DNA of 8,003 bases. Origin: an uncultured Clostridia bacterium (GTDB lineage Bacteria; Bacillota; Clostridia; Oscillospirales; Oscillospiraceae). The translations under genes were made by a program, and so were the position numbers. Within the stretch, counting starts at the first letter, position 1; every line of letters starts with the position of its first letter. This document shows positions 6,487 through 8,003 of this stretch, piece by piece. Where the stretch lies: the NCBI GenBank assembly GCA_945918815.1, contig CAMEIU010000101.1:1-8003 (forward strand), in the 5' to 3' direction. Below the pieces are notes generated by a model. The model had not been told where the DNA came from, did no database searches, and was given only the letters and a program-made list of their open reading frames with translations.

Positions 6487-7020
6487 TCAGCCCTCCTTCA
6501 CGGCGTCAAAGGCGGCGAAGCAGTCCATGACGCAGGCTTTGTAGGCGGTGGAGGTGATGGTGGCGCCGGAGATGGCGTCCACGCCCTCCAGGGCGGAATC
6601 CTTTCCGGCGTACTGGCCGGTGTAGCTTTCGTTGGCGGTCTGGCCGCCCAGGGTCTTGGTCTCGCTGGTCACATCGATGGTGGCCACGTTGACGATCTTG
6701 CCGTCGGGATCGATGGCGGTCATGACCACGATGGTGCCGTCAAAGCCCTTGCGGGCCGCCGTGAACACATAGCCCACGATGTTGGCCGCCGTGTCGATGC
6801 CCTTATAGGCGCTGGTGATAGAGTCCGGCATGGCGTCCTTGTCCAGGGCCACAAAACCGGCGGCCTGGGGCAGCACCGCCTTGCGGCTGGCGTTTTGCCG
6901 CTGCTCGGCGGCGGACTCGATGACCGGCGCGGTGAAGCTGTTGACGACGGCCAGGGCCGCGGAGATCACCAGGCAAATGGCCACCAGAACCACGATACTT
7001 TTCACAGTTGTATTCTTCAT
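6487..7020 (-). CDS. rnfG: Rnf complex flavoprotein subunit RnfG
   Basis: RnfG is a membrane-anchored subunit with covalently bound FMN, which relays electrons within the Rnf complex on the outer side of the membrane. The 177 residues have an N-terminal membrane segment (about 9-29) followed by an FMN-binding domain. The flavinylation motif is DAISGATITS at 148-157; by the ApbE rule Dxx(S/T)GAT, FMN would attach to Thr154. Length is at the short end of normal. The reading frame is open far upstream inside rnfD, but the true start is the ATG at 7020: it has GGAGG 9 nt upstream, begins directly before the membrane anchor, and overlaps the rnfD stop as ATGA. The gap to rnfE is 2 nt. No flavin transferase gene (apbE) is visible in the window. 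Confidence 0.96.
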   Translation of the reverse strand: MKNTTVKSIVVLVAICLVISAALAVVNSFTAPVIESAAEQRQNASRKAVLPQAAGFVALDKDAMPDSITSAYKGIDTAANIVGYVFTAARKGFDGTIVVMTAIDPDGKIVNVATIDVTSETKTLGGQTANESYTGQYAGKDSALEGVDAISGATITSTAYKACVMDCFAAFDAVKEG

Positions 7021-7940
7021 GCGGCGACACCTCCAAAGGGCTTGCTCCTGGTCCACTTGGAAATATAGGGCGTCAGGATGTTCATAAAGAGAATGGCGAA
7101 GGAGACGCCTTCGGCGTAGTTGCCCCACTGGCGGATCAGAATGGTCAGCAGGCCTGCGCCCAGACCGAAGATAACCTGGCCCCACTTGGTGGAGGGGGTG
7201 GTCACATAGTCGGTGGCCATGAAGATCGCGCCCAGCAGCAAGCCGCCGGAGAGGACCTGGCACAGGGCATAGTCCGCCGAGCCACCGATGGCCCAGGAGA
7301 GCAGGAACACGGTGCCCACGAACACCACCGGCGTATGCCAGGTGATGACGCCGCGGATCATCAGATAAGCAAAGCCCAGGAGCAGCGCCAACGCGCTGAC
7401 CTCGCCGAGGCAGCCGCCCTGCATGCCCAGGAACAGGTTCAGCTTGGAGGGCAGGGCGTCCATCTGGCCGTTTGCCATCAATGCCAGAGGCGTGGCGGAG
7501 GAAACGGCGTCGGGGAACTGCCAGGCGGTCATGGTCTTGGAGAAGGAGAGGAACAGCACAATTCTCGCCACGATGGCCGGGTTGGCGAAGTTCCGGCCCA
7601 GGCCGCCGAAGAGCTGCTTGACCACCAGAATGGCGATGATGCTGCCCAAGGCCGCCTGCCACAGGGGGATGGTCACGGGCAGATTGTAGGCCAGAATCAC
7701 ACCGGTGACCACGGCGGACCAGTCGGCGATGGTCACGGGCTTCTTGCAGCCCTTTTCAAACAGGTATTCCGTCAGAACCGCGGCGGCCACGGAGACCAGG
7801 ACCACCAGCAGGGACCGGAAGCCGAAGATGATCACCGAGGCGATCAAAGCCGGGACCAACGCGATGACCACGTCTCGCATGAGGGTGGCCGTGTCGGTGC
7901 GGCTGCGGAGATGGGGCGAGGTGGATACAATGAGACTCAT
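7017..7940 (-). CDS. rnfD: Rnf complex membrane flavoprotein subunit RnfD
   Basis: RnfD is a polytopic membrane subunit that carries covalent FMN and belongs to the NqrB/RnfD family, likely part of the ion-translocating route. The 307 residues begin MSLIVSTSPHLRS, with the family SPH(L/I)R motif at 8-12. Many hydrophobic helices follow, including segments near 23-40, 43-60, 77-90 and 95-110, and GGLGRNFANPA at 112-122. The flavin site is DAVSSATPLA at 144-153, with Thr150 the predicted FMN attachment point. The residue before AT is Ser rather than the Gly of the general Dxx(S/T)GAT pattern. ATDYVTTPST at 242-251 is another family signature. The start follows AAGGAGG (10 nt) within the end of rnfC, and the ATG overlaps the rnfC stop. 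The 3' end overlaps rnfG by 4 nt. Confidence 0.97.
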   Translation of the reverse strand: MSLIVSTSPHLRSRTDTATLMRDVVIALVPALIASVIIFGFRSLLVVLVSVAAAVLTEYLFEKGCKKPVTIADWSAVVTGVILAYNLPVTIPLWQAALGSIIAILVVKQLFGGLGRNFANPAIVARIVLFLSFSKTMTAWQFPDAVSSATPLALMANGQMDALPSKLNLFLGMQGGCLGEVSALALLLGFAYLMIRGVITWHTPVVFVGTVFLLSWAIGGSADYALCQVLSGGLLLGAIFMATDYVTTPSTKWGQVIFGLGAGLLTILIRQWGNYAEGVSFAILFMNILTPYISKWTRSKPFGGVAA

Positions 7941-8003
7941 ACTTTGGCCGCCTCCTTTTCCTTTTTGGCCTTGAGGTATGCCATGACCTGGGCCTTTGCC
8001 CGC
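7937..8003 (-). CDS. rnfC: Rnf complex subunit RnfC, C-terminal end only
   Basis: Only the last 21 codons and the stop are present; the gene runs off the right edge. The visible tail contains AQVMAYLKAKK and ends KKEKEAAKV, a charged, lysine-rich C-terminus. Identification rests on position: the stop overlaps the rnfD start as ATGA, and clostridial Rnf operons run C-D-G-E-A-B. RnfC is the NADH/NAD+- and FMN-binding peripheral subunit where electrons meet NAD+. No diagnostic motif of RnfC lies within the visible part. The sequence also carries the AAGGAGG that serves rnfD. Confidence 0.8.
   Translation of the reverse strand, partial: RAKAQVMAYLKAKKEKEAAKV

Noticed and set aside
7021..7662. 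Upstream extension of the rnfG reading frame into rnfD
   Set aside because: The frame is open by chance across rnfD; the extension is Arg/His/Pro-rich and has no membrane or FMN motif. The ATG at 7020 has a proper ribosome site and precedes the membrane anchor.

Overview
The window is GC-rich, gene-dense bacterial chromosome. It has strong AGGAGG-type ribosome binding sites, a GerMN-domain lipoprotein and an Rnf operon in the order C-D-G-E-A-B. This points to an anaerobic clostridial Firmicute, most likely a GC-rich gut lineage such as the Oscillospiraceae. That assignment is inferred from gene content and style, not from a marker gene.

Layout: on the + strand, 24-1361 encodes a lipoprotein with what look like three tandem GerMN-like repeats. 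Everything else is on the - strand. A structured element at 1369-1435 separates the lipoprotein from the convergent pyruvate kinase gene (1438-2853) and looks like a bidirectional terminator. The 245-bp gap at 2854-3098 holds the pyruvate kinase promoter, a second degenerate copy of the palindromic element, and a clean intrinsic terminator for the next gene. That gene is a class I/II PLP-dependent aminotransferase (3099-4292) with its own near-consensus promoter (4340-4368). From 4378 to the right edge lies the Rnf operon, read right to left: rnfC (last 21 codons only), rnfD, rnfG, rnfE, rnfA, rnfB. The genes are packed with 4-nt ATGA overlaps or gaps of 14 nt or less.

How the genes work together: Rnf is a membrane ferredoxin:NAD+ oxidoreductase. 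It passes electrons from reduced ferredoxin through RnfB, the RnfA/RnfE membrane pair, RnfD/RnfG flavins and RnfC to NAD+, and pumps Na+ or H+. Pyruvate kinase makes pyruvate and ATP, and pyruvate oxidation by PFOR is the usual source of reduced ferredoxin. The aminotransferase links amino acids with 2-oxo acids. The set fits fermentative energy metabolism, although separate promoters and terminators suggest pyruvate kinase and the aminotransferase are independent units.

I see no mobile element, CRISPR array, tRNA or rRNA, and no convincing undescribed system. The points most worth a second look are the repeated palindromic element flanking pyruvate kinase, non-canonical residues in the pyruvate kinase B domain, a four-cysteine tail on RnfE, and the triple GerMN architecture.
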